From positions 1-10,188 of the forward strand of contig JAUZEI010000468.1 of NCBI GenBank assembly GCA_030839105.1: a DNA stretch of 10,188 nucleotides, written 5' to 3'. This DNA is from Actinomycetota bacterium. GTDB lineage: Bacteria > Actinomycetota > Acidimicrobiia > IMCC26256 > PALSA-610. The position numbers and the translations under genes are program-made. Below, in pieces: positions 1 through 7,435 of the stretch. The notes below the pieces were generated by a model. It was not told the DNA's origin. It worked only from the letters and a program-made list of their open reading frames with translations, and ran no database searches. Positions within the stretch are counted from its first letter, which is position 1. Each line of letters starts with the position of its first letter.

Positions 1-51
1 TAGCTGGTCCGGCGCGGCGCGGCGCCGGCGGTGTGGCCCTACTAGCGTCGA

Positions 52-2971
52 ATGCAAGCCGACCCGTGTAGCCATCTTCCCGCATACGCATTGGGATCGC
101 GAGTGGTACACGCCGTACCAGACCTTACGGCTCCGCCTCGTCCGGCTGCTCGACGCACTGTTGCCGATGCTCGAGTCCGACTTGTCGTACTCACGTTTCC
201 TGCTCGACGGCCAGACCGCGGTGCTCGACGACTACCTCGCGGTTCGTCCCGAGGCCGCGCCCGCGCTGGCGCGGCTGGCGAGCGCGGGCCGGCTCGCGAT
301 CGGACCGTGGATGGTCCTCATGGACGAGTTCATGGTCTCGGGCGAGACGATGGTGCGCGACCTCCAGTTCGGCATCGCCCGCGGCTCCGAGCTCGGCGGC
401 GTGATGGACGTCGGCTACCTGCCCGACATGTTCGGTCACGTCGCGCAGATGCCGCAGCTGTTGCGCCTCACGGGTTTCGAGCACGCGGTCGTCTGGCGCG
501 GCGTACCCGCGGCCGTGGAGCAGACCGCCTTCTGGTGGCAGGCGCCCGACGGCTCGCGTGTGCGCGCCGAGTATCTCTACGGCTCGTACTCCAACGGACG
601 CGACATTCCCGACGACGCCAAGCGGCTCGTCGCACGCGCCCGCGACTACGAGCAGGAGCTGGGCCCGGCGCGCCTGCGCGACATGTTGTTGATGAACGGT
701 ACCGATCACCAGATGCCGCAGGCATGGCTCGGGCGGGTGGTCGCCGAAGCGAATGCGGTTCAGGACGAATATGAGTTCGCGGTCACGTCGCTGCCCGAGT
801 ATCTGTACGACCAGCCGTCGGACGGGCTCGTGACGATCACCGGAGAGCTCCGGTCGGGTGCACGCGCGAATCTCCTCATGGGTGTCGGCTCGAATCGCGT
901 CGACGTACACCGCGCGTGCGCGCGGGCCGAGCGCGCGCTCGAGAAGCGGGCCGAACCGCTGTCGGCGTTGTTCATGCCTGCGACGCAGTATCCGCACGCC
1001 CTCCTCGACATCGCCTGGCGCAAGCTCGTGTTGAACAGCGCCCACGACTCGTCCTGCGCGTGCAGCAGCGACGAGGTGGTCGATCAGGTGCTCGTGCGCT
1101 ACTACGAGTCGCGCCAGATCGGCGACGGTCTCACGACCGACGCGTTGCGGTCTCTCGCCGGCCAAGTCCGCGCACCGGCGGGCGCGACGCTCGTAGCCAA
1201 CCCGACGGCGCGTGCCCGTACGGGCGTGGTCGAAGCCCGTGTTCCCGGAACGGGCCCGTGTCACTTCGTCGGACCGGACGGTGTCGCGCACCCGGCGCAG
1301 GTGCTCGACGAGGTCGGGGGCGAGGGCTTCCACACGATGGTCACGGGCCAGAAGGTTCGCTGGGTGCTCGACCTGATGCGCGCGTCCGAGTTCGCCGGAC
1401 GTCAGATCCACTCCTACGAGGTTTCCGATGTCGACGGCGCCGACCATCCCGGAGCGGCAGCGGAGCCGACCGGAGGTGGACATGCCACGCGCCGGACACA
1501 AGGGCTGGGAGGCGCAGCGCGAGCGACCCATATATACGAGCCCGGAGCGGCAGCGGAGCCGACCGCAGGTGGAGACGCGGCGCGAGGGACACGGGAGCCG
1601 GGAGGCGGAGCGCGAGCGACCCATATATACGACATCGTGTTGCACGAGGCGCGCGGTGCTGCCGAACGCGTCGACCTCACCGAGCTGAAGGAGCAGATCC
1701 TGGCGTTGGGCGAGGCCGGTCACACCGTGCGCCTGCGCCTGCTCGTCGCGCCGGTCCGGCACGTCGTCTTCGAGACCGGTGAGATCGAGGGCTTCGGCTG
1801 GTCGTGTTTCACCGCGACCGAAGGCGAGGCCGCGGCGGATGCGGGAGCGCGCGTCTCGGCGAACGAGCTCTCCAACGAGCACCTGCGGGTCATCGTCGAC
1901 CCGGCCGACGGTACGTACACGATCGAGGCGGCCGACGGCCTGCGCGTCGAAGGTTGTGGACGCTTGGTCGACGACGGCGACGGTGGCGACACCTACAACT
2001 ACTCCCCGCCCGAGTCCGACGTCGTGATCGATCGTCCGGATGCGGTACGCATTGCCACCTCGGAGGCCGGGCCCGCACGCGCCCGACTCACGATCGAGTC
2101 CGACTACACGTGGCCGGCGTTCGCCGTGGGCGACGAGCGGTCGTGCCGCGGGCGGAGCGAAGAGACGGTCCGGGCCACCGTGCGGACGACACTCGAGCTC
2201 CACGCCCGCGAACGATTCCTGCGCGTTGCGCACGAGCTCGACAATCAGGCGCGTGATCATCGGCTGCGCGCACACTTCCCACTGCCCGCGACGGTCGGAG
2301 GCTCCGATGCCGAATGCGCATTCGCGGTGGTGCATCGCGGGCTGACTGCAGAGGGCGGTATCCACGAGTTCGGACTGCCGACATTCCCCTCGCGCCGCTT
2401 CGTCGACGCCTCCGACGGCTCCGGCGGGCTCGCACTCGTGCACGACGGTCTGCTCGAGTACGAGGTGGTCGGCGGCGGGAGCACGCTGGCCATCACGCTG
2501 CTGCGCGCGGTCGGCTATCTCTCGCGCACGGAGCCGCAGTTGCGGCCGAATCCGGCCGGTCCGCCCGAGGCCCTGTCCGGTCCACAGCTACTCGGCGCGC
2601 AGCGCGCCGAGTACGCCGTCTTTCTCCACCGTGGCGACTGGTACGACTCCGACTGCTACGGCGCGGCTGACGCATTCCTCGTTCCGTTCGAACGCGCCCG
2701 AGTCGCACCCCAGAGCGACCAGACGCGCGCGATCACCGGGGCCGCCCTGCGAGTCGACGGCGCCGAAGTGTCGGCGGTGCGACGCGTACCGGGAGGACTC
2801 GTCGTGCGCGTCTTCCGGTCCGCGGCCGAACCGGGAACGGTCACGCTCGAATACGACGGCGTACCGGCGCGGGGCTTCGTCGTCGACCTGCGCGGTCAAC
2901 CGATCTCCTCGTTCGAGGGTGAGCTCGAGCTACGACCGTTCGAGATCGCGACCCTTCGACTCAACGGCTGA
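52..2971 (+). CDS. GH38 family alpha-mannosidase (5' end out of frame with best start)
   Basis: This is a class II (GH38) alpha-mannosidase, a metal-dependent retaining hydrolase of alpha-mannosides. The HTHWDREW metal-site motif lies at 83-106. The likely nucleophile Asp (425-427) is in LPDMFGHVAQMPQLL. A further metal-ligand His (1043-1045) is in NSAHDSS. The rest is the helical middle domain and the C-terminal beta domains. Excluding an in-frame repeat insertion at 1448-1633, the length is slightly above that of bacterial MngB-type enzymes. The start is unresolved. The reading frame is open from base 2 but has no start codon before a TTG at 161, which would delete the metal motif. The natural start, ATG 52, is one base out of frame. 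Removing one C from the CCC at 63-65 would give MQADRVAIFPHTHWDREW, so I infer an indel (sequencing error or real frameshift) or a start left of the window. The family is certain. The substrate (mannosylglycerate or another mannoside) cannot be read from sequence. Confidence 0.9.
1448..1633 (+). repeat. Two tandem 93-bp in-frame repeats inserted in the mannosidase gene
   Basis: Two direct copies (1448-1540 and 1541-1633) have an exact 93-bp period with no indels. Each encodes 31 residues of the pattern PGAAAEPT-x-GG-x-A ... GG-x-ARATHIY(E/D). The DNA ends of each unit are best conserved: the start CCCGGAGCGGCAGCGGAGCC and the end GCGAGCGACCCATATATACGA, while the middle varies. Within a unit the two ends also resemble each other (GGAGCGGCAGCGGAGCCGACC-like versus GGAGGCGGAGCGCGAGCGACC-like), suggesting an older sub-repeat. 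The block separates YEVSDVDGADH from IVLHEARGAAERVDL, which read naturally as one beta-domain segment. It therefore looks like an insertion that kept the frame open. The Gly/Ala/Arg/Thr composition suggests a disordered surface loop. Confidence 0.85.
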
Positions 2972-2974
2972 CGC

Positions 2975-3409
2975 GTGACGAACGGTCCGCCACCGTCACT
3001 CGTACCGGAGCTCGACGTCACCGATCTCGACGAATCGCGCATGTTCTACGTCGACGTGTTGGGGTTCAGTGTCGTCTACGAACGCCCCGCCGAACGGTTC
3101 GTGTATCTCGCCCGCGACCGCGCCGAGGTCATGCTCGAAGAAGCCGCCGGGCCGGGGCGGCGGTTCCGGACCGCCTCGCTGGGACGACCGTTCGGCCGCG
3201 GGGTCAACTTCCAACTCGAGGTACCCGACGTCGACGAAATCTACGAGCGCGTGCTTGCGGCGGGACACGAGCCGGTGATCGCGCTCGAGGAGCAGTGGTA
3301 CGCGGCCGACGGTGACGAAGCCGGAAACCGCCAGTTCGTCGTCGCCGACCCCGACGGCTATCTCTGGCGACCGTTCCGCGATCTCGGCACGCGAACCCGA
3401 GATTCGTAG
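2975..3409 (+). CDS. VOC superfamily protein, bleomycin-resistance/glyoxalase fold
   Basis: A 144-aa protein with the paired beta-alpha-beta-beta-beta modules of the vicinal oxygen chelate fold. Module one is residues 9-56 (VPELDVTDLDESRMFYVDVLGF, then RFVYLARDRAEVMLEE) and module two about 77-135 (NFQLEVPDVDEIYERVLAAG, then FVVADPDGYLWRPF). The C-terminal position that is often a metal-binding Glu in glyoxalase I (DPDGNxxE) is Trp131-Arg132 here, and the N-terminal strand has no His. It therefore looks like the non-catalytic, ligand-sequestering bleomycin-resistance type rather than a metal-dependent lyase. The GTG start is 3 bp after the mannosidase stop with no Shine-Dalgarno sequence, which suggests co-transcription and translational coupling. 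The ligand is unknown, and a link to mannoside metabolism is only positional. Confidence 0.8.
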   Translation: MTNGPPPSLVPELDVTDLDESRMFYVDVLGFSVVYERPAERFVYLARDRAEVMLEEAAGPGRRFRTASLGRPFGRGVNFQLEVPDVDEIYERVLAAGHEPVIALEEQWYAADGDEAGNRQFVVADPDGYLWRPFRDLGTRTRDS

Positions 3410-3415
3410 CGGCCG

Positions 3416-3616
3416 TCACCGCCGGGGAAGACGGGCTCCCTTCCGACGAGGGCTGAGCGCGCGGATCAGGGGCGTGCCGCGGCCCACGACGACCGCGATC
3501 GCGGTCAGGGCGAGCAGCACTCGAAGCCGCACCGGCCGATACGAACCCTGCGCGCGCGGGTCGTCGCGCCGCCGCGTCTCTATCCCACGCTCGCGCTTCG
3601 AACGGCCGTCCCTCAC
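3416..3616 (-). CDS. Possible small single-pass membrane protein
   Basis: A 66-aa ORF starting at GTG and filling the otherwise empty gap 3410-3683. The first ~27 residues are very basic (RDGRSKRERGIETRRRDD). They are followed by one hydrophobic segment at about residues 30-46 (VRLRVLLALTAIAVVVG) and a basic tail (LSPRRKGARLPRR). I do not recognise a family. In its favour is a TAGCGT hexamer on the minus strand exactly 8 nt before the start codon, the same arrangement seen in front of fbiD, and the lack of any competing ORF. Against it are its shortness and Arg-rich composition, which GC-rich DNA produces by chance. It is convergent with the VOC gene, with 6 bp between the stops. Confidence 0.4.
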   Translation of the reverse strand: MRDGRSKRERGIETRRRDDPRAQGSYRPVRLRVLLALTAIAVVVGRGTPLIRALSPRRKGARLPRR

Positions 3617-3624
3617 CTACAGAG

Positions 3625-3630
3625 ACGCTA
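3625..3630 (-). promoter_or_regulatory. Candidate -10 hexamer (TAGCGT) for the small membrane ORF
   Basis: TAGCGT fits the actinobacterial TANNNT -10 pattern and ends 8 nt before the GTG at 3616, so the transcript would be leaderless or nearly so. No convincing -35 element is seen. The spacing matches the element before fbiD at 8143-8148. Confidence 0.3.
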
Positions 3631-3683
3631 GCGCCGGCCCGATGCCTCGGACTTTTCCCGTGCGCGAGTGAGACGGCCCGGAA

Positions 3684-4157
3684 ATGGGCATCCCGATACG
3701 CATGAGCGAATTCAGCCTGGCATCGGCGCGCGCCGCCGCGGCCGCGGACCGGACGGCGATCTGGGTCGGCGAGTTCCTTGCAAGCCGCGGGAGCGACAAC
3801 GAGATCCTCGCGGCCGCGCTGGCGCAGAAGCCGCACTGGTGGGTCGGTCCGATACTCGTCCCCCTCGATGACCTCGTCCGCCTCGCGGGACCGGAGGACG
3901 ACGCGCTCGTTCCCATCGAGACCGACGAGTGGGAGGGCGACGTCGAAGAGATGCAGGAGAGCATCGATCAGGGTTGGGAACCCCCACCGCTCCTCGCGGA
4001 GTATCAGGACGGCCGCTTGCTCCTGCAGGACGGCAACCACCGCTACGAAGCGCTGGTGCGAGCCGAGGAAACCGACACATGGGTGCTCGTGTTCTTCGAC
4101 GAAGAAGACGACTACAAAGCCTTCGCCGCCCAAAACCCTGCCCACAGTGGGCAGTGA
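3684..4157 (+). CDS. ParB-like-fold hypothetical protein (DGNHRYEAL motif)
   Basis: A 157-aa protein. The core signature is DGNHRYEAL at residues 116-124. It is preceded by a strand/helix block (WEPPPLLAEYQDGRLLLQ) and followed by a hydrophobic strand (TWVLVFF). This matches the GxxR/DGxHR box of the ParB N-terminal/sulfiredoxin superfamily, which binds or hydrolyses nucleotides. There is no helix-turn-helix or ParA partner, so it is not a chromosome-partitioning ParB. Residues 51-62 (HWWVGPILVPLD) and the acidic stretch 71-96 look family-specific. ATG 3702 (MSEFSLASARAAAAADRT) is an equally possible start. No good ribosome-binding site precedes either one. The last codons (NPAHSGQ) are encoded by the left arm of the inverted repeat at 4133-4203, and the stop follows that arm directly. 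Biological function is unknown. Confidence 0.7.
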   Translation: MGIPIRMSEFSLASARAAAAADRTAIWVGEFLASRGSDNEILAAALAQKPHWWVGPILVPLDDLVRLAGPEDDALVPIETDEWEGDVEEMQESIDQGWEPPPLLAEYQDGRLLLQDGNHRYEALVRAEETDTWVLVFFDEEDDYKAFAAQNPAHSGQ

Positions 4158-4203
4158 AACGTGCGCCACGCGCCTGATTTCCTGCCAACTGTGGGCAGGG
4201 TTT
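4133..4203. terminator. 22-bp inverted repeat between convergent genes; probable bidirectional terminator
   Basis: The arms 4133-4154 and 4182-4203 are reverse complements at 21 of 22 positions, with a 27-nt spacer. The left arm begins with an A run and the right arm ends in TTT, so a transcript of either strand gives a GC-rich hairpin followed by a short U run. This is the layout of a bidirectional terminator, and it sits between the ends of the ParB-like (+) and cyclase (-) genes. Each arm is also nearly palindromic on its own. CTGCCCACAGTGGGCAG (4138-4154) is perfect around a central A, and the right-arm counterpart has one mismatch. The element could therefore also form a cruciform or be a double protein-binding site. 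Confidence 0.6.
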
Positions 4204-4209
4204 GCGGGG

Positions 4210-5328
4210 TCAGGGGCGTAGGAGCTGGAACGCTTCCACGGGTTCGGCAAAACCGGCGAGGTTGTACTTGCCGGCGGCGACGAACGCGTACCCGCTCCGG
4301 ACCCGCTCCAGCCGTTGCTGAAGTCCGGCGTCAGTCAGCGCGGTGCCGGCTTCGGCGGAGGCGACGAGCCGCGCCGCGAGATTCACGGTCGGGCCGTAGA
4401 AATCGCCCTGGCGAACCATCACGTCGCCGAACGCAACACCGACGCGTAGCTTCGGGAGGTGCGCCGCCGCGCACGCCTCGAGCAGGTCGAGCGCCAGGGA
4501 ACATGCGACGCCCGGCGCGTTGCTGACGAACATCACGGCGTCACCGATGCGTTTGACGACGTTGGCGCCCGTGGCCGCGATGACGTCGCCGGTGGTGGCC
4601 TCGAATCGGTCGAGCATCACCGCGAGGTACTGCGGCTCGAGCTCGTACCACAGGCTCGTGTACCCGGCGAGATCGGCGAAGCCGACCGCAAGTTGCACGA
4701 CGTTCAACGCCGACGTGGGCGCGTTGACTTCGCTGTAGCGCCGGCCGATCGCCTGGAGATGGTGGCGGTGCATCGCGTCCATCGCATCGGAGATCCGGGG
4801 CAGCATCGCGTGGGCGACCGCGCGATACGTCCGCGCCACCTCCACGTACTCGCGCTTTTCCGCGAGCGGTGCTTCGACGTTCGAGCGCAGCATCGCAACC
4901 TCGGCCTCGGCGATCCGCCGGACGGCTTCTCCCATGGTGCGCATCAACTGCAGAACCTGTTCGTGCGGAACGAATCCGGCGAGGAGGCCGAACAGCCGGA
5001 ACATCTCGATGTCGTGGCCGCCGAAGCGTCGCTCGAATGGCCGGGGGTCGGCAAAGCCGGCACCCCGCCAGAGGTTGAGCGCGACGTTCGGATCGATCTC
5101 GGCCTGCCGCGCCGCCTCGGCGAAGGTGAGTCCGTCGCGTCCGGTGCGCAGCGTGCGGAACGCGGCGAAGCTGAGGAGCCCGCCCTGCTCGTCGGCCTGC
5201 ACGAGCTCGGGTATGGAGGCGCCGACCTCGTCGAGCAGGAACACGAAGAGGTCGAGACGTTGCGCGCTGTCCGGCGCCGCGGAGTCGTAGAGACCAGCCG
5301 AGACGAGGTCGTCGACATGTTCACTCAC
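4210..5328 (-). CDS. Class III adenylate cyclase with N-terminal helical regulatory domain
   Basis: A 372-aa protein predicted to make cAMP from ATP. The C-terminal catalytic domain (about 208-372) has the complete class III set: metal-binding Asp219 (FADLAGYTSL) and Asp263 (IGDAVMFVS), adenine-selecting Lys259 and Asp309 (GDFYGPTVN), and the transition-state pair Asn316/Arg320 (VNLAARL). All are in one chain, so it should act as a homodimer. Residues 1-200 are soluble and helical with no membrane segment. They resemble the N-terminal module of mycobacterial cyclases such as Rv1264 and Rv2212 (a segment like EIDPNVALNLWRGAGFADP, then a helix GFVPHEQVLQLMRTMGEAVRR), which in Rv1264 is a pH-responsive autoinhibitory domain. 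The same role here is inference. The GTG start overlaps the stop of the upstream gene (GTGA), making this the last gene of the plsC-gpsA operon. Longer versions of the ORF only run antisense or out of frame through the neighbour. Confidence 0.88.
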   Translation of the reverse strand: MSEHVDDLVSAGLYDSAAPDSAQRLDLFVFLLDEVGASIPELVQADEQGGLLSFAAFRTLRTGRDGLTFAEAARQAEIDPNVALNLWRGAGFADPRPFERRFGGHDIEMFRLFGLLAGFVPHEQVLQLMRTMGEAVRRIAEAEVAMLRSNVEAPLAEKREYVEVARTYRAVAHAMLPRISDAMDAMHRHHLQAIGRRYSEVNAPTSALNVVQLAVGFADLAGYTSLWYELEPQYLAVMLDRFEATTGDVIAATGANVVKRIGDAVMFVSNAPGVACSLALDLLEACAAAHLPKLRVGVAFGDVMVRQGDFYGPTVNLAARLVASAEAGTALTDAGLQQRLERVRSGYAFVAAGKYNLAGFAEPVEAFQLLRP

Positions 5329-6428
5329 GAGAACTGCTCCGGCGCGTCGACGATCGTGCCCACGACGGGCACATCTCCGCCCATGGAAAGCAGTGACATC
5401 GTCGGTTCGGCGAGCAGCGTCTCCCCGACCGGTTCGTTCGACGACCAGCCGGGGTCGAGTGCCGGCACGCGCACGGTGGTTCCGGGTGGAACGTCCCACA
5501 GCAACGCGGGGCGCGCCCCGTGCCAGCGCACGGCGAACGAGCACATACCGCGCCGGAGGGGGATGTCGTGCGCCGCGAGATGTTGTCCGAGCCATGCCGC
5601 CCGGTAGCCGGGGAGCAACTCGAGGAGGCCGCCGTCCTCGCGCACGAGCGCGGCGAGCGTCTTGCCCAGAAGTCCACGAGGCGAGCCTCGACGCGCGGCC
5701 CGCCGAGCGCGCATGCCGAGTCGGGACCACATCTCGACGGCGTCCTCGTCGAAACCCCAGGCCTCGAGCGCGACGAACGCGTCCGCCGTCGGCAACGCGA
5801 GCAGGAGGTCGGCACGCGCCGCGTCGACCTCCGACTGCAACGGCTCGGGCAACTCCGTACGCAGTCCTCGATCGAGCATGCGGTCCCAGGCGTGGGCCAC
5901 AGCATCGGCGCCGGCCAGCGCGTGCACGTCGCCGGCGAACTCCGAATCCGGCCCGACGAGCACGACGCGCACGGTCGTGCGATGCGGCACCGGATAGACG
6001 AATCGGTTGCCGTCCTCGACCGCGCCCGGACGGCGAGACCAGGCGAGCACCTGCTGCCCGTCGACGACCACTCCGTCATCGGCCGCGGACACGACACCAG
6101 GCGTGTCGACCACGAATCCCACCGCGATCGCTTGGGGAGAGTCGTTCTCGATCTCGACGACGACAAGGGCGCCGTCTCCGTCGCCGACCGCATACACGCG
6201 CTGGATCGCGTCGCCGCCGGGGAGGCGCAAGGCGGTATGCAGGACCGGCGCCGCGCTGGGCCGTGACTGCCGAGTTGTTCCACCCGCGCCCGGTTCGACC
6301 CAGTCGTTCCCGCTGCGGACACGCCACGCGAGCCGGACGGCGCCACTACGGACCGTCCCGAACGCGTCGACCTCGGCCGTGACACCGGTCGTCAACGTGC
6401 CGACGCCGACCATCGCGGGTCCGGTCAC
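5325..6428 (-). CDS. Uncharacterised 367-aa protein, predicted beta-sandwich plus helical region
   Basis: I do not recognise a named family. Residues 1-165 are strand-rich (GTLTTGVTAEVDAFGTVRSG, LRLPGGDAIQRVYAVGDGDG, ALVVVEIENDSP, TTVRVVLVGP) and read like a beta-sandwich, of the kind seen as N-terminal domains of sugar-active enzymes. Residues 166-285 are helical (DAVAHAWDRMLDRGLRTELP, DAFVALEAWGFDEDAVEMW). Residues 295-345 return to strands (MCSFAVRWHGARPALLWDVP, then VPALDPGWSSNEPVGETLLA). There are no signal peptide or membrane segments, and no evident catalytic motif. The GTG start overlaps the gpsA stop by GTGA, and the stop overlaps the cyclase start in the same way, so it is translated as part of the lipid/cAMP operon. 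Its position suggests cytoplasmic regulation or carbohydrate binding, but nothing in the sequence proves either. Confidence 0.75.
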   Translation of the reverse strand: MTGPAMVGVGTLTTGVTAEVDAFGTVRSGAVRLAWRVRSGNDWVEPGAGGTTRQSRPSAAPVLHTALRLPGGDAIQRVYAVGDGDGALVVVEIENDSPQAIAVGFVVDTPGVVSAADDGVVVDGQQVLAWSRRPGAVEDGNRFVYPVPHRTTVRVVLVGPDSEFAGDVHALAGADAVAHAWDRMLDRGLRTELPEPLQSEVDAARADLLLALPTADAFVALEAWGFDEDAVEMWSRLGMRARRAARRGSPRGLLGKTLAALVREDGGLLELLPGYRAAWLGQHLAAHDIPLRRGMCSFAVRWHGARPALLWDVPPGTTVRVPALDPGWSSNEPVGETLLAEPTMSLLSMGGDVPVVGTIVDAPEQFS

Positions 6429-7435
6429 CGCATGCCGTGGAGCTCGGGTTTCGCCTTACGCAGCATCAGTTCGGGAACGAGATCGGCGGGACGCGCGCCG
6501 TCGTAGAGCACACGCTTCACGAATGAGGCCAGGGGCATCTCGATTCCGCGCTGCGCGGCCAGCTCGAGGACCGCCGTCGTCGACTTCACGCCCTCGGCGA
6601 CCATGTTCATCTCGTTGATGATGTCGTCGAGGGCGCGTCCCTTGCCGAGCTCGACGCCGACATGCCGGTTGCGGCTCTGCGGACTGCTGCATGTCGCGAT
6701 GAGATCACCCATGCCCGCGAGCCCCGCAAACGTCAGGGGATCGCCACCCATCGCCACGCCGAGCCGGGCGAGCTCGGCGAGCCCACGCGTCATGAGCGCG
6801 GCCTTCGTGTTGTCGCCGTACCCGAGACCGTCGGCAATGCCGGCGCCGATCGCGATGACGTTCTTGAGCGCGCCCGCCATCTCACAACCCACCACGTCGG
6901 GGTTCGTGTAGACGCGCAATGTTGCTGCGAAGAACAGCTGCTGCATCTCTTCGGCGACGGCCGAATCGGTCATGGCGACCACCGATGCGGTCGGCTGCCC
7001 CGCCGCGACCTCACGGGCGAGATTGGGTCCGGTGAGCACCCCTACGCACGCCGGTTCGTGACCGTCGAGCACCGCGCACGCGACTTCGGTCATACGCGCC
7101 AGCGTTCCCTGTTCGATGCCCTTGGCGAGACTGACGACGGGCACCTTCGGCCCGATGAACGGTCGGGCTTCGGCGAGCACCGTGCGCAGACCGTGCGACG
7201 GAACTCCGAGCACGAGCACGTCGGCATCCGTGCACGCCTCCTCGAGCGACGCGGTGCCGTGCAAGCGACTCGGCAACGCAACACCCGGGAGGTAGGTCGG
7301 GTTCTCGTGCGCGTCTCGGATCTGGGCGGCGAGCTCGGGCCGGCGTGCCCACAGCGTCGTCGCGACATTGCCGGCCGAGACCGCGGCGACAGCCGTCCCC
7401 CACGAACCGGCGCCGACGACGGCGACACGCGTCAC
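6425..7435 (-). CDS. gpsA: Glycerol-3-phosphate dehydrogenase [NAD(P)+]
   Basis: A 336-aa enzyme that reduces dihydroxyacetone phosphate to sn-glycerol-3-phosphate, the backbone for phospholipids, in the cytosol. The N-terminal Rossmann motif is GAGSWG (residues 8-13). The family blocks follow in order: SLAKGIEQG (102-110), TGPN (135-138), the catalytic-lysine block GALKNVIAIGAGIADGLGYG (188-207, Lys191), DNTKAAL (208-214), GMGDL (241-245) and SRNRHVG (254-260). It is full length for the family. The GTG start at 7435 shares GTGA with the plsC stop. A longer in-frame extension to 7807 would lie wholly inside plsC and add no domain, so it is rejected. Being coupled to plsC places consecutive steps of phosphatidate synthesis side by side. 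Confidence 0.96.
   Translation of the reverse strand: MTRVAVVGAGSWGTAVAAVSAGNVATTLWARRPELAAQIRDAHENPTYLPGVALPSRLHGTASLEEACTDADVLVLGVPSHGLRTVLAEARPFIGPKVPVVSLAKGIEQGTLARMTEVACAVLDGHEPACVGVLTGPNLAREVAAGQPTASVVAMTDSAVAEEMQQLFFAATLRVYTNPDVVGCEMAGALKNVIAIGAGIADGLGYGDNTKAALMTRGLAELARLGVAMGGDPLTFAGLAGMGDLIATCSSPQSRNRHVGVELGKGRALDDIINEMNMVAEGVKSTTAVLELAAQRGIEMPLASFVKRVLYDGARPADLVPELMLRKAKPELHGMR

Noticed and set aside
1527-1632. CATATATAC at 1529 and 1622 as internal promoters.
   Set aside because: Both copies are part of the duplicated coding unit, and no gene starts just downstream on either strand.
1448-1633. The in-gene repeat block as an intein or insertion sequence.
   Set aside because: At 62 residues it has no splicing-motif Cys/His/Asn pattern and no transposase or terminal inverted repeats.
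191-2443. A 750-codon open frame on the minus strand opposite the mannosidase.
   Set aside because: It is antisense to unmistakable GH38 motifs, is Arg/His/Gly-rich with no domain, and is a common by-product of GC-rich codon bias.
4133-4203. The 22-bp inverted repeat as ends of a small transposon (MITE).
   Set aside because: The enclosed sequence is only 27 nt, no target-site duplication is seen, and the A/T-flanked hairpin between convergent genes fits a terminator better.
3204-4250. A 348-codon minus-strand frame spanning the VOC end and the ParB-like gene.
   Set aside because: It lies opposite two better supported genes, crosses the inverted repeat and ends in Arg-rich low-complexity sequence typical of a shadow frame.
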